DNA of 41,853 nucleotides from contig SWDH01000040.1 of NCBI GenBank assembly GCA_005116945.1, positions 28,394-70,246 on the forward strand, read 5' to 3'. Origin of the DNA: Nitrospira sp. (GTDB lineage: Bacteria; Nitrospirota; Nitrospiria; Nitrospirales; Nitrospiraceae). The number at the start of each line of letters is the position of its first letter. Position 1 is the first letter of the stretch. Below, in pieces: positions 16,712 through 26,559 of this stretch. A program made the position numbers and the translations under genes. The notes under the pieces are model-generated. The model saw only the letters and a list, made by a program, of their open reading frames with translations. It had not been told where the DNA came from and ran no database searches.

Positions 16712-17089
16712 TTACGATAACACGTTGGCCAGCGTTTGTTCCAGCTGGCGAAGCTCAAACGGCTTCACCAAGTAGGCTTGTGCTCTTAATCCCATAAGTT
16801 GTTGGGCGTCCGTTGATGGGAACATCCGATCTGTACCTGTCATGAGGACCACCCGAATCGATGGCCGATGCTCTCGGATGTACCACAAGACCCCTAAGCC
16901 GTTAACCTCCGGCATGTTGTAATCCGTCACCACTATGTCATAGTCAGCCTCGCCCAGCTTGGTCACAGCGTCCAGACCATTCACTGCCAATTCCACCATG
17001 TACCCACGGGTTTCTAGAAACGTTTTTAGCAATATCCGGACGTGATGATCGTCGTCAACCAGAAGAACACGCCGTTGCTTGAGTAACAT
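16712..17089 (-). CDS. Single-domain (CheY/Spo0F-like) response regulator
   Basis: About 125 residues, consisting of a receiver domain only. The acidic pocket is in VLLVDDDHHVR, the phospho-acceptor Asp is in DIVVTDYNMPEVNG, and the conserved Thr and Lys are in VLMTGTDR and AYLVKPFELRQ. No output domain follows, so it must act through a partner protein. The frame is open to 17155. The ATG at 17087-17089 has GGAG nine bases upstream and starts just before the first strand, so it is preferred. No histidine kinase is adjacent. It lies after the two Crp/Fnr genes in the same direction. Confidence 0.85.
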   Translation of the reverse strand: MLLKQRRVLLVDDDHHVRILLKTFLETRGYMVELAVNGLDAVTKLGEADYDIVVTDYNMPEVNGLGVLWYIREHRPSIRVVLMTGTDRMFPSTDAQQLMGLRAQAYLVKPFELRQLEQTLANVLS

Positions 17090-17155
17090 GCCTACTGACT
17101 CCACCTCTGAATCCGGCCCCGTGGCGCCAGGTGCCTGGGGATATCGATAGCCCAA

Positions 17156-17283
17156 CAGCCTCTACATAATATAGTGCCTGAGAGACATATAGCAGTCTGG
17201 TCAAAATTGCTCACATTTGCGAAGTACATGCAGCGTGCAGTTTGACTCTGCATCATCGCTATGGCCACAGAGAGAATTGATGT
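17156..17283. repeat. Downstream flank of regulator 1, duplicated at 18100-18214
   Basis: 17190-17283 and 18118-18214 share AGCAGTCTGGTCAAAATTGC, then TCACATTTGCGAA, a TGCAGC/GCTGCA-type hairpin and CCACAGAGAGAATTGAT. The duplication therefore includes the 3' flanks of the two Crp/Fnr genes. Confidence 0.8.
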
Positions 17284-17958
17284 TTAGTCGAGCAGGACGA
17301 TGTTGAGAAGGGAGCTGCGAATACGGATTCCACCGTCATCGCCTGCCCTGCCCTTGTAATCGATGAAGCCAAGCTTTCTGAACTTATTCAGGAAAAAACT
17401 GACTCGTGATCGCGTGGTCCCGATCATCTCGGCCAGTGTTCCCTGGCTGATCTTTGGAATGGTCGGTTCCACCACCTGGGATTCATCCCCAAAATGGGCA
17501 AGCACCAGCAGTATCCGGGCAAGCCGCTTCTCACTGGAATTAAAGAGTTGATCGACCAGAGCCTCTTCAGTGTGAATATTTCGGGACAGGAGATGAGACA
17601 TGAACAGACCTGCGAATGTCGGCTCCTTATGAAGGAGCAAGATCATCGCAGCTTTGTCGATGCGCATGACCGTGGAGTCTTCCAGAGTCGTTGCAGTAAT
17701 GGTCCTGGCCAGTTGCCCGGTGAGGCAAGCCTCACCGAAGAATTCCCCCTTCTCGAGAATCGTAATGACGGCTTCTTTCCCTTTGCGGGAGAGCACGGTG
17801 AGCTTGACCTTGCCATCCAGGATATAGAACACGGCGTCCGCTGCATCCCCTTGCGAAAAGAGGATCTGCTTCTTCCGGCACTGCAGAATCTTTTTCCCGG
17901 CCGTAACCTTTGTCAGGAAATGTTTCGGGTCGAACAGCGCGACGCGTTTGCGTCCCAT
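17284..17958 (-). CDS. Crp/Fnr-family transcriptional regulator, tandem copy 1
   Basis: 224 residues. An N-terminal cyclic-nucleotide-binding-like beta-barrel (about residues 20-140: KKQILFSQGDAADAVFYILD, GEFFGEACLTGQLARTITAT) is followed by a dimer helix and a winged helix-turn-helix (SQGTLAEMIGTTRSRVSFFL, about 170-190). No Fnr-type cysteine cluster is present, so it is more like Crp than an oxygen sensor. It is a close paralogue of the next gene, with most positions identical. It has a six-residue insertion (GRAGDDGG region) in the wing near the C-terminus, which could alter DNA binding. GAGGA lies seven bases before the ATG. It sits downstream of sucD and copy 2 and may regulate the rTCA genes. 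Confidence 0.88.
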   Translation of the reverse strand: MGRKRVALFDPKHFLTKVTAGKKILQCRKKQILFSQGDAADAVFYILDGKVKLTVLSRKGKEAVITILEKGEFFGEACLTGQLARTITATTLEDSTVMRIDKAAMILLLHKEPTFAGLFMSHLLSRNIHTEEALVDQLFNSSEKRLARILLVLAHFGDESQVVEPTIPKISQGTLAEMIGTTRSRVSFFLNKFRKLGFIDYKGRAGDDGGIRIRSSLLNIVLLD

Positions 17959-18214
17959 GCAAAGGTCCTCTTTCCTGAATGACGCAAGAGTAGCTCTCGG
18001 TACACGCCCGAGCCAAAGAACTCTGCGGTTGTCTCACCAATGAAATACATTCCAAGGAACGGAGTGTCACCGGATTTCGATAGACGGATAAAACGGGGCG
18101 TATATTGCCTGAAAGACGGGTAGCAGTCTGGTCAAAATTGCTCACATTTGCGAAATACATGCTGCGGGCAGCTTGACGCTGCATCATCACTAGGGCCACA
18201 GAGAGAATTGATAT

Positions 18215-18871
18215 TTAGTCGAGCAGGACGATATTGAGGAGGGAGCTGCGAATGCGCAAGCTACCGTTGTAATCGATGAAGCCCAACTTTCTGAACTTGT
18301 TCAGAAAGAAGCTGACTCGGGATCGTGTGGTCCCGACCATGTCGGCCAGCGTCTCCTGGCTGATCTTCGGAATCGTCGGCTCCACAACCTGACGTTTTTT
18401 TCCAAAGTGAGCGAGCAACAGCAGGATCCGCGCAAGCCGCTTTTCGCTGGAATTAAAAAGCTGATCGACCAGGGCCTCTTCAATCTGAATATTGCGGGAG
18501 AGGAGATGGGACATGAAGAAGTCCGTCAATGTAGGTTCGTCGTGAAGAACCCGGATCATGGCGTCTTTGTCAACACGCATGATCGTAGAATCCGCCAGCG
18601 CCGTCGCGGCAATGGTGCGGACCAGTTGCCCAGTGAGGCAGGCTTCGCCGAAAAATTCCCCCTTTCCCAGAATAGAGATAACGGCTTCTTTACCTCTACG
18701 AGAGAGTACGGCAAGCTTGACGTTGCCACCCAGAATATAGAATACGGAATCTGCCGCATCCCCTTGGGAAAAGAGGATCTGCTTCTTTCTGCACCGGAGA
18801 ATCTTTTTCCCGCCGTTGACCTTTGTCAGGAAAGTTTTCGGGTCGAACGGCATGGCGCGTTTGCGTCCCAT
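18215..18871 (-). CDS. Crp/Fnr-family transcriptional regulator, tandem copy 2
   Basis: 218 residues, with the same layout as copy 1: a cyclic-nucleotide-binding-like domain (KKQILFSQGDAADSVFYILG and GEFFGEACLTGQLVRTIAAT) and a C-terminal helix-turn-helix (SQETLADMVGTTRSRVSFFL). The most variable stretch between the paralogues is in the effector-domain hairpins and around residues 105-120 (KDAMIRVLHDEPTLTDFF against KAAMILLLHKEPTFAGLF). The ligand response may therefore differ. The start has GGGGG upstream and lies only 29 bases after sucD, so this copy is probably co-transcribed with the rTCA cluster. I cannot tell whether it binds cAMP or another ligand. Confidence 0.88.
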   Translation of the reverse strand: MGRKRAMPFDPKTFLTKVNGGKKILRCRKKQILFSQGDAADSVFYILGGNVKLAVLSRRGKEAVISILGKGEFFGEACLTGQLVRTIAATALADSTIMRVDKDAMIRVLHDEPTLTDFFMSHLLSRNIQIEEALVDQLFNSSEKRLARILLLLAHFGKKRQVVEPTIPKISQETLADMVGTTRSRVSFFLNKFRKLGFIDYNGSLRIRSSLLNIVLLD

Positions 18872-18900
18872 GAAAATGTCCCCCTTACGTTGATGAGGTA

Positions 18901-19773
18901 TCAGCGGCCCAAGGCTCGATTAACGGTAACGCCGATCTCGGCTGGATTGCTGCAGACGCGGACCCCAGCCGCTTCGAGCGCTTTCATCTTCTCCGTCGCA
19001 GTGCCTTTGCCGCCTGAAATGATTGCCCCGGCATGGCCCATGCGCCGGCCAGGAGGAGCCGTAATTCCGGCGATAAAACTGACAACCGGTTTCTTCACAT
19101 TCTTCTTGATGAACTCAGCGGCTTTCTCTTCTGCATCACCACCGATCTCGCCGATCATCACGATCGCTTGAGTCTCTGGATCTTTCTCGAATAACGCCAG
19201 TACATCGACAAAGCCGGTCCCATTGACTGGATCGCCGCCGATGCCGACGCACGTCGTTTCACCCAATCCCATGGTTGAGAGCTGGTGTACCGCTTCATAG
19301 GTGAGGGTCCCGCTGCGCGACACCACACCCACGACCCCTTTCTTGTGGATGAAGCCCGGCATGATGCCGATCTTCGCCTCATCAACGGTGATGACGCCTG
19401 GACAATTGGGGCCGATCAAGCGGACATTCTTGCCTCGAAGCGCGCGCTTGACTTTCACCATGTCGTTCACAGGAATGCCTTCGGTGATGCAGATCACGAG
19501 CGTGATGCCGGCATCGGCCGCTTCCAAAATGGCATCGGCACAAAACGGCGGAGGCACAAAGATCAGCGACGTGTCGCACTGAGTTTTCCTCACAGCATCA
19601 CGCACGGTGTTAAAGACCGGAATGCCCTCGACCTCTTGACCTGCCTTGCCGGGAGTCACACCCGCAACGACCTGTGTCCCGTAGGCCTTACACTGTGTCG
19701 CATGAAATGAGCCTTCTTTGCCCGTAATCCCCTGCACCACCACTCGTGTGATCTTGTTTACTAAAATTGACAT
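18901..19773 (-). CDS. sucD: Succinyl-CoA synthetase alpha subunit
   Basis: 290 residues, full length for the family. It has an N-terminal CoA-binding Rossmann domain ([20 protein letters not shown]) followed by the ligase domain. The phosphohistidine loop is visible in [18 protein letters not shown], and [20 protein letters not shown] is another signature. With SucC it interconverts succinate and succinyl-CoA with ATP. In the rTCA direction it activates succinate for reductive carboxylation to 2-oxoglutarate. AGGGA precedes the ATG. A lipoprotein gene separates it from sucC, which is unusual. Confidence 0.96.
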   Translation of the reverse strand: MSILVNKITRVVVQGITGKEGSFHATQCKAYGTQVVAGVTPGKAGQEVEGIPVFNTVRDAVRKTQCDTSLIFVPPPFCADAILEAADAGITLVICITEGIPVNDMVKVKRALRGKNVRLIGPNCPGVITVDEAKIGIMPGFIHKKGVVGVVSRSGTLTYEAVHQLSTMGLGETTCVGIGGDPVNGTGFVDVLALFEKDPETQAIVMIGEIGGDAEEKAAEFIKKNVKKPVVSFIAGITAPPGRRMGHAGAIISGGKGTATEKMKALEAAGVRVCSNPAEIGVTVNRALGR

Positions 19774-19878
19774 ACAATAATCCCTTTACCGACTCATGAT
19801 TCTCACCGGTTGCCGCAACACTCACGTTTTGTCGAAACGAGTCTCGAACACGTCCTGGAAGACTGTATCAACATCTTA

Positions 19879-20469
19879 CTAAAAGAAGCCCTTACGGTAC
19901 GCCTCCTCAAGGGTGGCTCGATGGATGTCGTATTTCGTCTTATCCATAATTGTATCGGGGCCATCCACAAACGGCATCGCAAAGAGAAGGAAAAACTGAA
20001 TCCATGACCCAAATCCCTCAGCCTTGACAATCGTGCCGATGACTTTCTGTTGACGATCTTTGTATGTCGTATTCGCAATCACATCTTGTGACACGACGCC
20101 AGGAATCATTGTCAGCGTGAGGGCGGAAATAACGCCAGACCATGACAATCCATCACTCCCCTCACCAAGGGTAATGTCCGCCTTGAGATCCGTCGGCTCA
20201 CCGCTGGTGACAACCGAGGAAAACAGCTTCGATTCAGTGTAGGCCTTGACGGCTTGTGCACGAAAATCTTCCATTGTCTCAGGGCTTATCTCCTGACCGG
20301 AGCCCCCTTGACTCCCCACCTCACTCACGTGAAGCGAGATAGATTTCTTCGTGTGTTGGGTCGAGTGTGGCGGCCATTGAGCCGGCGGCTTCACGTTTCC
20401 ATCCCGAGCCATCACGCATCCGGCAGTACTGACCAGCAACAAAACCAGAGCAAGCATTGCTGAACGCAT
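19879..20469 (-). CDS. Lipoprotein of unknown function between sucC and sucD
   Basis: 196 residues. It begins with a lipoprotein signal (ALVLLLVSTAGC, lipobox cysteine at residue 18). The rest is soluble apart from two hydrophobic patches (LSWSGVISALTLTMIPGVVS and FGSWIQFFLLFAMPFVDGP), which may be membrane-associated. No family is recognised. It lies about 105 bases from each of the neighbouring suc genes on the same strand, so it could be carried in the same transcript. It has no evident metabolic role in the cycle. Confidence 0.65.
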   Translation of the reverse strand: MRSAMLALVLLLVSTAGCVMARDGNVKPPAQWPPHSTQHTKKSISLHVSEVGSQGGSGQEISPETMEDFRAQAVKAYTESKLFSSVVTSGEPTDLKADITLGEGSDGLSWSGVISALTLTMIPGVVSQDVIANTTYKDRQQKVIGTIVKAEGFGSWIQFFLLFAMPFVDGPDTIMDKTKYDIHRATLEEAYRKGFF

Positions 20470-20575
20470 ATTGTGTTACACCGCCTTCCTCACCATTCTC
20501 TGCGCCGTTATCGACCGGTTCCTGCTAACAAGAATCCGCCATTCCCATTTTTTTCTTTCACTCGCTCCCCGCTCA

Positions 20576-21754
20576 TCATGCCGCTTTTCCAGTCAACTTC
20601 ACAATCTTTTGCGCCGCCTCCCACAGATCGTTTGCCACTTCCAGCTTGAGGCCTGATTCCGCTAACAGCTTACGGCCTTCGTCCGCATTCGTTCCTTGCA
20701 GCCGAACGACCAACGGCACATTAATCTTCACTTCTTTGGCCGCTTCGATGACGCCATGGGCGATCCGTTCGCAGCGAACAATCCCGCCGAAAATGTTGAT
20801 GAAGATGCCTTTGACGTTCGGATCTTTCAGCAAGATCCTGAATCCGGCCGCCACTGTTTCTTTGGTCGCGCCGCCGCCGACGTCCAGGAAGTTTGCCGGC
20901 TCGCTACCGGCCAGCTTGATGACATCCATCGTCGCCATCGCAAGACCTGCGCCGTTCACCATGCAGCCGATGTTACCATCAAGCTTGATGTAGTTCAGAT
21001 TATTTTCTCCCGCTTCGATCTCAAGGGGGTCTTCTTCATTGAGATCGCGCATCTGTTGCACATCGGTGTGCCGGAACAGCGCGTTATCGTCGAACGAAAC
21101 CTTGCCGTCTAGCGCGATCAATTTCTTGTCACCGGTGATGACCAATGGATTGATTTCCACCATCGCCGCGTTCTTTTCCATAAACAAGCGATAGAGATTC
21201 CCCAACATCTGAATGAAGGGATTCACAACGGCTGGTTCTATGGAAGGAAGGCCAAGCGCGAAGGCCACGTTTCGCCCGTTGTGCGGTTGAAAGCCGACTG
21301 CCGGATCGATCGCCTCCCGGATGATCTTCTCCGGCGTGCGTTCGGCGACGACTTCAATCTCCATCCCGCCTTCGGTGCTCGCAATAAACACTGGCCAGCC
21401 GCTGTCCCGATCGACGAGGAGACTCACATACAATTCCTTGGCAATCGCAGCACCTTCTTCGATCAGCAACCGCCGCACTTCCCGCCCCTTTGGACCGGTT
21501 TGGTGGGTAATGAGAGTCTTCCCGATCAACTCCTTAACCAAGCCGGGAACGGCCGCCCGGTCCTTCGTAATTTTGACACCACCGGCCTTGCCACGGCCGC
21601 CTGCATGAATCTGCGCCTTGACGACAAACACGGGGGTGTTCAGCTCTGCAGCCCATGCCGCTCCCGCTTCGGGCGAGGTGATTTCCCTCCCGCGCGGAAC
21701 CGGAACTCCGAATTGCCCGAACAACTGCTTCGCCTGAAACTCATGAACGTTCAT
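20576..21754 (-). CDS. sucC: Succinyl-CoA synthetase beta subunit
   Basis: 392 residues, the usual length. An ATP-grasp domain occupies the first 240 residues (MNVHEFQAKQLFGQFGVPVP, then VVKAQIHAGGRGKAGGVKIT). The CoA-ligase domain follows, with MEINPL-type metal site seen as AAMVEINPLVITGDKKLIAL and GCMVNGAGLAMATMDVIKLA. FINIFGGIVRCERIAHGVIE and QGTNADEGRKLLAESGL are near the C-terminus. AAGGAG lies five bases before the ATG. It works with sucD downstream. The gap to frdA carries a TGCTGAG-type hairpin. Confidence 0.96.
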   Translation of the reverse strand: MNVHEFQAKQLFGQFGVPVPRGREITSPEAGAAWAAELNTPVFVVKAQIHAGGRGKAGGVKITKDRAAVPGLVKELIGKTLITHQTGPKGREVRRLLIEEGAAIAKELYVSLLVDRDSGWPVFIASTEGGMEIEVVAERTPEKIIREAIDPAVGFQPHNGRNVAFALGLPSIEPAVVNPFIQMLGNLYRLFMEKNAAMVEINPLVITGDKKLIALDGKVSFDDNALFRHTDVQQMRDLNEEDPLEIEAGENNLNYIKLDGNIGCMVNGAGLAMATMDVIKLAGSEPANFLDVGGGATKETVAAGFRILLKDPNVKGIFINIFGGIVRCERIAHGVIEAAKEVKINVPLVVRLQGTNADEGRKLLAESGLKLEVANDLWEAAQKIVKLTGKAA

Positions 21755-21787
21755 GTCGCTCCTTCTGTCGCTTCAGTGCTGACTATC

Positions 21788-21840
21788 GGTCTAATGCTGA
21801 GTTAACGGATGAAAAGCCTCTGCTTAGTTCTCAGCACTAA
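21788..21840. repeat. Intergenic hairpin of the TGCTGAG word family, sucC-frdA gap
   Basis: CTAATGCTGAGTTAAC (21791-21806) is imperfectly complementary to TTAGTTCTCAGCACTAA (21824-21840). A further CAGTGCTGAC word lies at 21774-21783. Confidence 0.5.
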
Positions 21841-23420
21841 CTCTCTTTTCTCGTATAGGGAGGCAAGATCATGGGTGACACGATCCCATGTGAACTGCCA
21901 TGTTTCTTGGCCTCGGCACGAAATCCCCTTAAATGACCGACCGTCAACTTCCCTTGCGGCATGGCAGCGGCGCGAACAGCAGCCGTCAACCCCGATCGCT
22001 TTCCAAAGACCATCAGGTCGAGAAGCGAATTTCCCATCAATCGGTTCCGGCCATGCAATCCGCCTGACGCCTCGCCCGCAACGAAAAGATTGGTCACGTT
22101 GGTTTCTGAATTGGTATCGATCTTCACGCCGCCGTTCTGGTAATGCAGCGTCGGATAGATCAACACAGGATCTTTGCTGATATCGATGCCGAACCGTTCA
22201 AACTGCAGCATCATCGCGGGAAAATGCTTTTCCACGGTGCCGGGGCCATGTTCGGCATCGAGAAGCGGGGTATCGAGCCAGACGCCGATACGCCCGGACA
22301 TCGTGCGGATGCCTCGGCCTTCTTCACATTCCCGGATAATCGAGGAGGACACGACGTCGCGAGTGTCTAATTCGTTGACGAATCGTTCACCCTTCGCATT
22401 CACCAAATGTCCGCCTTCTGATCGAATACCCTCTGTCACCAGCGCCCCGATGAGCTGTTCTGGATAGACCGCACCGGATGGGTGATATTGGAACGTGTCG
22501 ATCTGTGTGAGTTTGGCCCCCATCCGATAGGCCAGACAGAGTCCGTCGCCGGTTGCGCCGTAGTGATTGCTGGTCGGGAATCCCTGAATATGGAGCCGGC
22601 CGATTCCGCCGGTCGCGAGAATGACGGACTTGGCGGCCACAACCACGTAGCGCTGGTTATCAAGGTCTTTGAATATCGCGCCGGTGCAGGCCCCCTTCTC
22701 GTCGCTTGTTAACTCAATCGCGGCGCAAAATTCAAGTAGCTGGATCTTCTGATTCAGCACCTCGTCCTTGAGCACTCGCATAATTTCAAGGCCAGTGTAG
22801 TCTGAGCACGTCAGAAGGCGGGGCTTCGAGCTCCCACCGCCTTTTTTCACATGGAGATTGCCGTCCCCATCGCGATCGAACAGAACACCCAAGCTCAACA
22901 ACCATTTGGCAATCGAGGGACCTTCCTCGACCATCACCTTGAGCAGTTGATGATCATTCTGCATGTGACCGCCCTTAAGCGTATCCACGAAATGCGTGAC
23001 GGGCGAGTCTTCTGACGCGACCGAAATCTGCATGCCTCCTTGAGCCATCACACTGTTGGAGTCGCCGAGACGAAGCTTCGTCGCCAGAATGACCTTGGCG
23101 CCCGCCGCATGCGCATGGAGTGCCGCTGCACAACCGGCCCCGCCACCGCCCACCACCAGCACATCGGTCGTGTAATCAGCCGTCAAATCGAACTCGTCCG
23201 CAATGGGACTATCGCCCTCCAGCAATGCGGCCAATTCGACAACCGTCTTATCCCCCTCGTTGAGACCGAAGCGGAGCGGGCGATAGGCTCGTTCACGATA
23301 ATCCGGATGATATTTATGGATCAGTTGGTCGCGATCCGCCGGAGAGAACTTGGGAAGCGTCTGCTTGCGTCGAGCATCCCGGGTGTGGTGCACGATCTGT
23401 TGAAGGGCGTGGATATCCAT
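21837..23420 (-). CDS. frdA: Fumarate reductase / succinate dehydrogenase-type flavoprotein subunit
   Basis: 527 residues. An unusual N-terminal extension of about 85 residues (charged, ending in YTTDVLVVG) precedes the FAD Rossmann motif VLVVGGGGAGCAAALHAHA. Further signatures of the family are SVMAQGGMQ, ATGGIGRLHIQG, the active-site region TEGIRSEGGHLVNAKGERFV, and FVAGEASGGLHGRNRLMGNS. The C-terminal capping region is shorter than in membrane-bound Sdh/Frd. It takes fumarate to succinate in the rTCA direction using electrons from the FrdB-like partner encoded upstream. No membrane-anchor subunit is nearby, so the complex may be soluble or use an anchor encoded elsewhere. The ribosome-binding site is weak (AAAAGA). 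Confidence 0.88.
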   Translation of the reverse strand: MDIHALQQIVHHTRDARRKQTLPKFSPADRDQLIHKYHPDYRERAYRPLRFGLNEGDKTVVELAALLEGDSPIADEFDLTADYTTDVLVVGGGGAGCAAALHAHAAGAKVILATKLRLGDSNSVMAQGGMQISVASEDSPVTHFVDTLKGGHMQNDHQLLKVMVEEGPSIAKWLLSLGVLFDRDGDGNLHVKKGGGSSKPRLLTCSDYTGLEIMRVLKDEVLNQKIQLLEFCAAIELTSDEKGACTGAIFKDLDNQRYVVVAAKSVILATGGIGRLHIQGFPTSNHYGATGDGLCLAYRMGAKLTQIDTFQYHPSGAVYPEQLIGALVTEGIRSEGGHLVNAKGERFVNELDTRDVVSSSIIRECEEGRGIRTMSGRIGVWLDTPLLDAEHGPGTVEKHFPAMMLQFERFGIDISKDPVLIYPTLHYQNGGVKIDTNSETNVTNLFVAGEASGGLHGRNRLMGNSLLDLMVFGKRSGLTAAVRAAAMPQGKLTVGHLRGFRAEAKKHGSSHGIVSPMILPPYTRKES

Positions 23421-23469
23421 GAGTATTCTTTTCGCTATCCGCGTTTGGTATTCAACGTCTACCTTAATG

Positions 23470-23507
23470 TGAAAAGCTGAGGGCTGACAGCATGATCGCT
23501 CATCATG
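23470..23507. repeat. frdB-frdA intercistronic hairpin
   Basis: AGCATGA (23489-23495) pairs with TCATGCT (23501-23507), near GCTGAGGGCTGACAGC (23476-23491), whose words recur in other cluster gaps. It lies directly after the frdB stop. Confidence 0.45.
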
Positions 23508-24218
23508 CTATTTCACTGTCGCGCAGTGATCGGCCAGTTCCTTCTCAGTCATCTTGAGGATTGAGGCCCACTCGTCGTTGAAACGGCCGTCTTGAATTTC
23601 CTTGATGCGCGTATCTAGGCCTACCGGTTTTTCGGTGAAATGAGCTCCCTGAGCCCGGCTCACGTAGAGCGCCACGAGATTGGGGGCGATGTCCGCGATG
23701 CAGACCGGCGTGCACATGCCACACATCACACAGTCCATGAACATGTCAGACACGCTCTTGAAGTCACCAAACACAGCCTTCCAAACACCTTCACGCACGT
23801 CAATCTTTTGCGGACAGGCTTCGGTGCACGCGTTGCAGTTTCGACAGAGTGGTGCTTCAGGGTAGAGATTGAAGAGATCTTGTTTTGGATCTGTGAGCGC
23901 CTGTATGTCGTAGGTCGCTTTCCGAGCAGGGAACGGCGGCATCATCGTGATCGACATGCCGTCTTGTACCGCCATTTGGCAGGCCAGACAGGTTCTGACT
24001 TTCGGATCGTCCTTGGTCCGATAGTAGGCCGCGCAGGCCCCGCAAAACCCGCCAAGACAGCCGGCTCCACGAACGACTTCCTGGCCCGAGTACCACAATG
24101 CCTTAATGATCGTGATCCCTTCCGGCACGTCGAATTTCTTGCCAGAGATCTCGACCGAGACCATCTTGTGTCGGAGAACTTCCGGCTGGTCAATGACGTT
24201 GCTGTCTTCTTGTGCCAT
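23508..24218 (-). CDS. frdB: Iron-sulfur subunit of the fumarate reductase-type complex
   Basis: 236 residues. The N-terminal [2Fe-2S] domain is seen as GAGCLGGFCGACAAYY with a final Cys in VRTCLACQM. It is followed by two four-cysteine motifs: CRNCNACTEACP (about residue 150) and CVMCGMCTPVC (about 180). Standard SdhB/FrdB has a three-cysteine [3Fe-4S] site in the last position. Here both motifs have the CxxCxxCxxxC spacing of [4Fe-4S] clusters, as in HdrC/TfrB-like proteins. It is encoded just upstream of the flavoprotein gene and starts after AAGGAG. Electron donor unknown; a low-potential donor is plausible given the cluster set. Confidence 0.85.
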   Translation of the reverse strand: MAQEDSNVIDQPEVLRHKMVSVEISGKKFDVPEGITIIKALWYSGQEVVRGAGCLGGFCGACAAYYRTKDDPKVRTCLACQMAVQDGMSITMMPPFPARKATYDIQALTDPKQDLFNLYPEAPLCRNCNACTEACPQKIDVREGVWKAVFGDFKSVSDMFMDCVMCGMCTPVCIADIAPNLVALYVSRAQGAHFTEKPVGLDTRIKEIQDGRFNDEWASILKMTEKELADHCATVK

Positions 24219-24224
24219 TATCTC

Positions 24225-24300
24225 CTTCGTAAGGTGTGAACCGTGGGGCGTAAGGAATTCGTAAGACCACCCCTCACGCCCGACGCCTAACTCCTAACGG
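24225..24300. repeat. icd-frdB gap with a GGCGTGAGG-type inverted repeat
   Basis: GTGGGGCGTAAGG (24243-24255) partly complements CCACCCCTCACGCCC (24268-24282) and CGCCTAACTCC downstream. This has the same role as the CTGAGTGC hairpins elsewhere: words repeated in both orientations between cistrons. Confidence 0.4.
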
Positions 24301-24303
24301 TCT

Positions 24304-26559
<2,256 letters not shown>

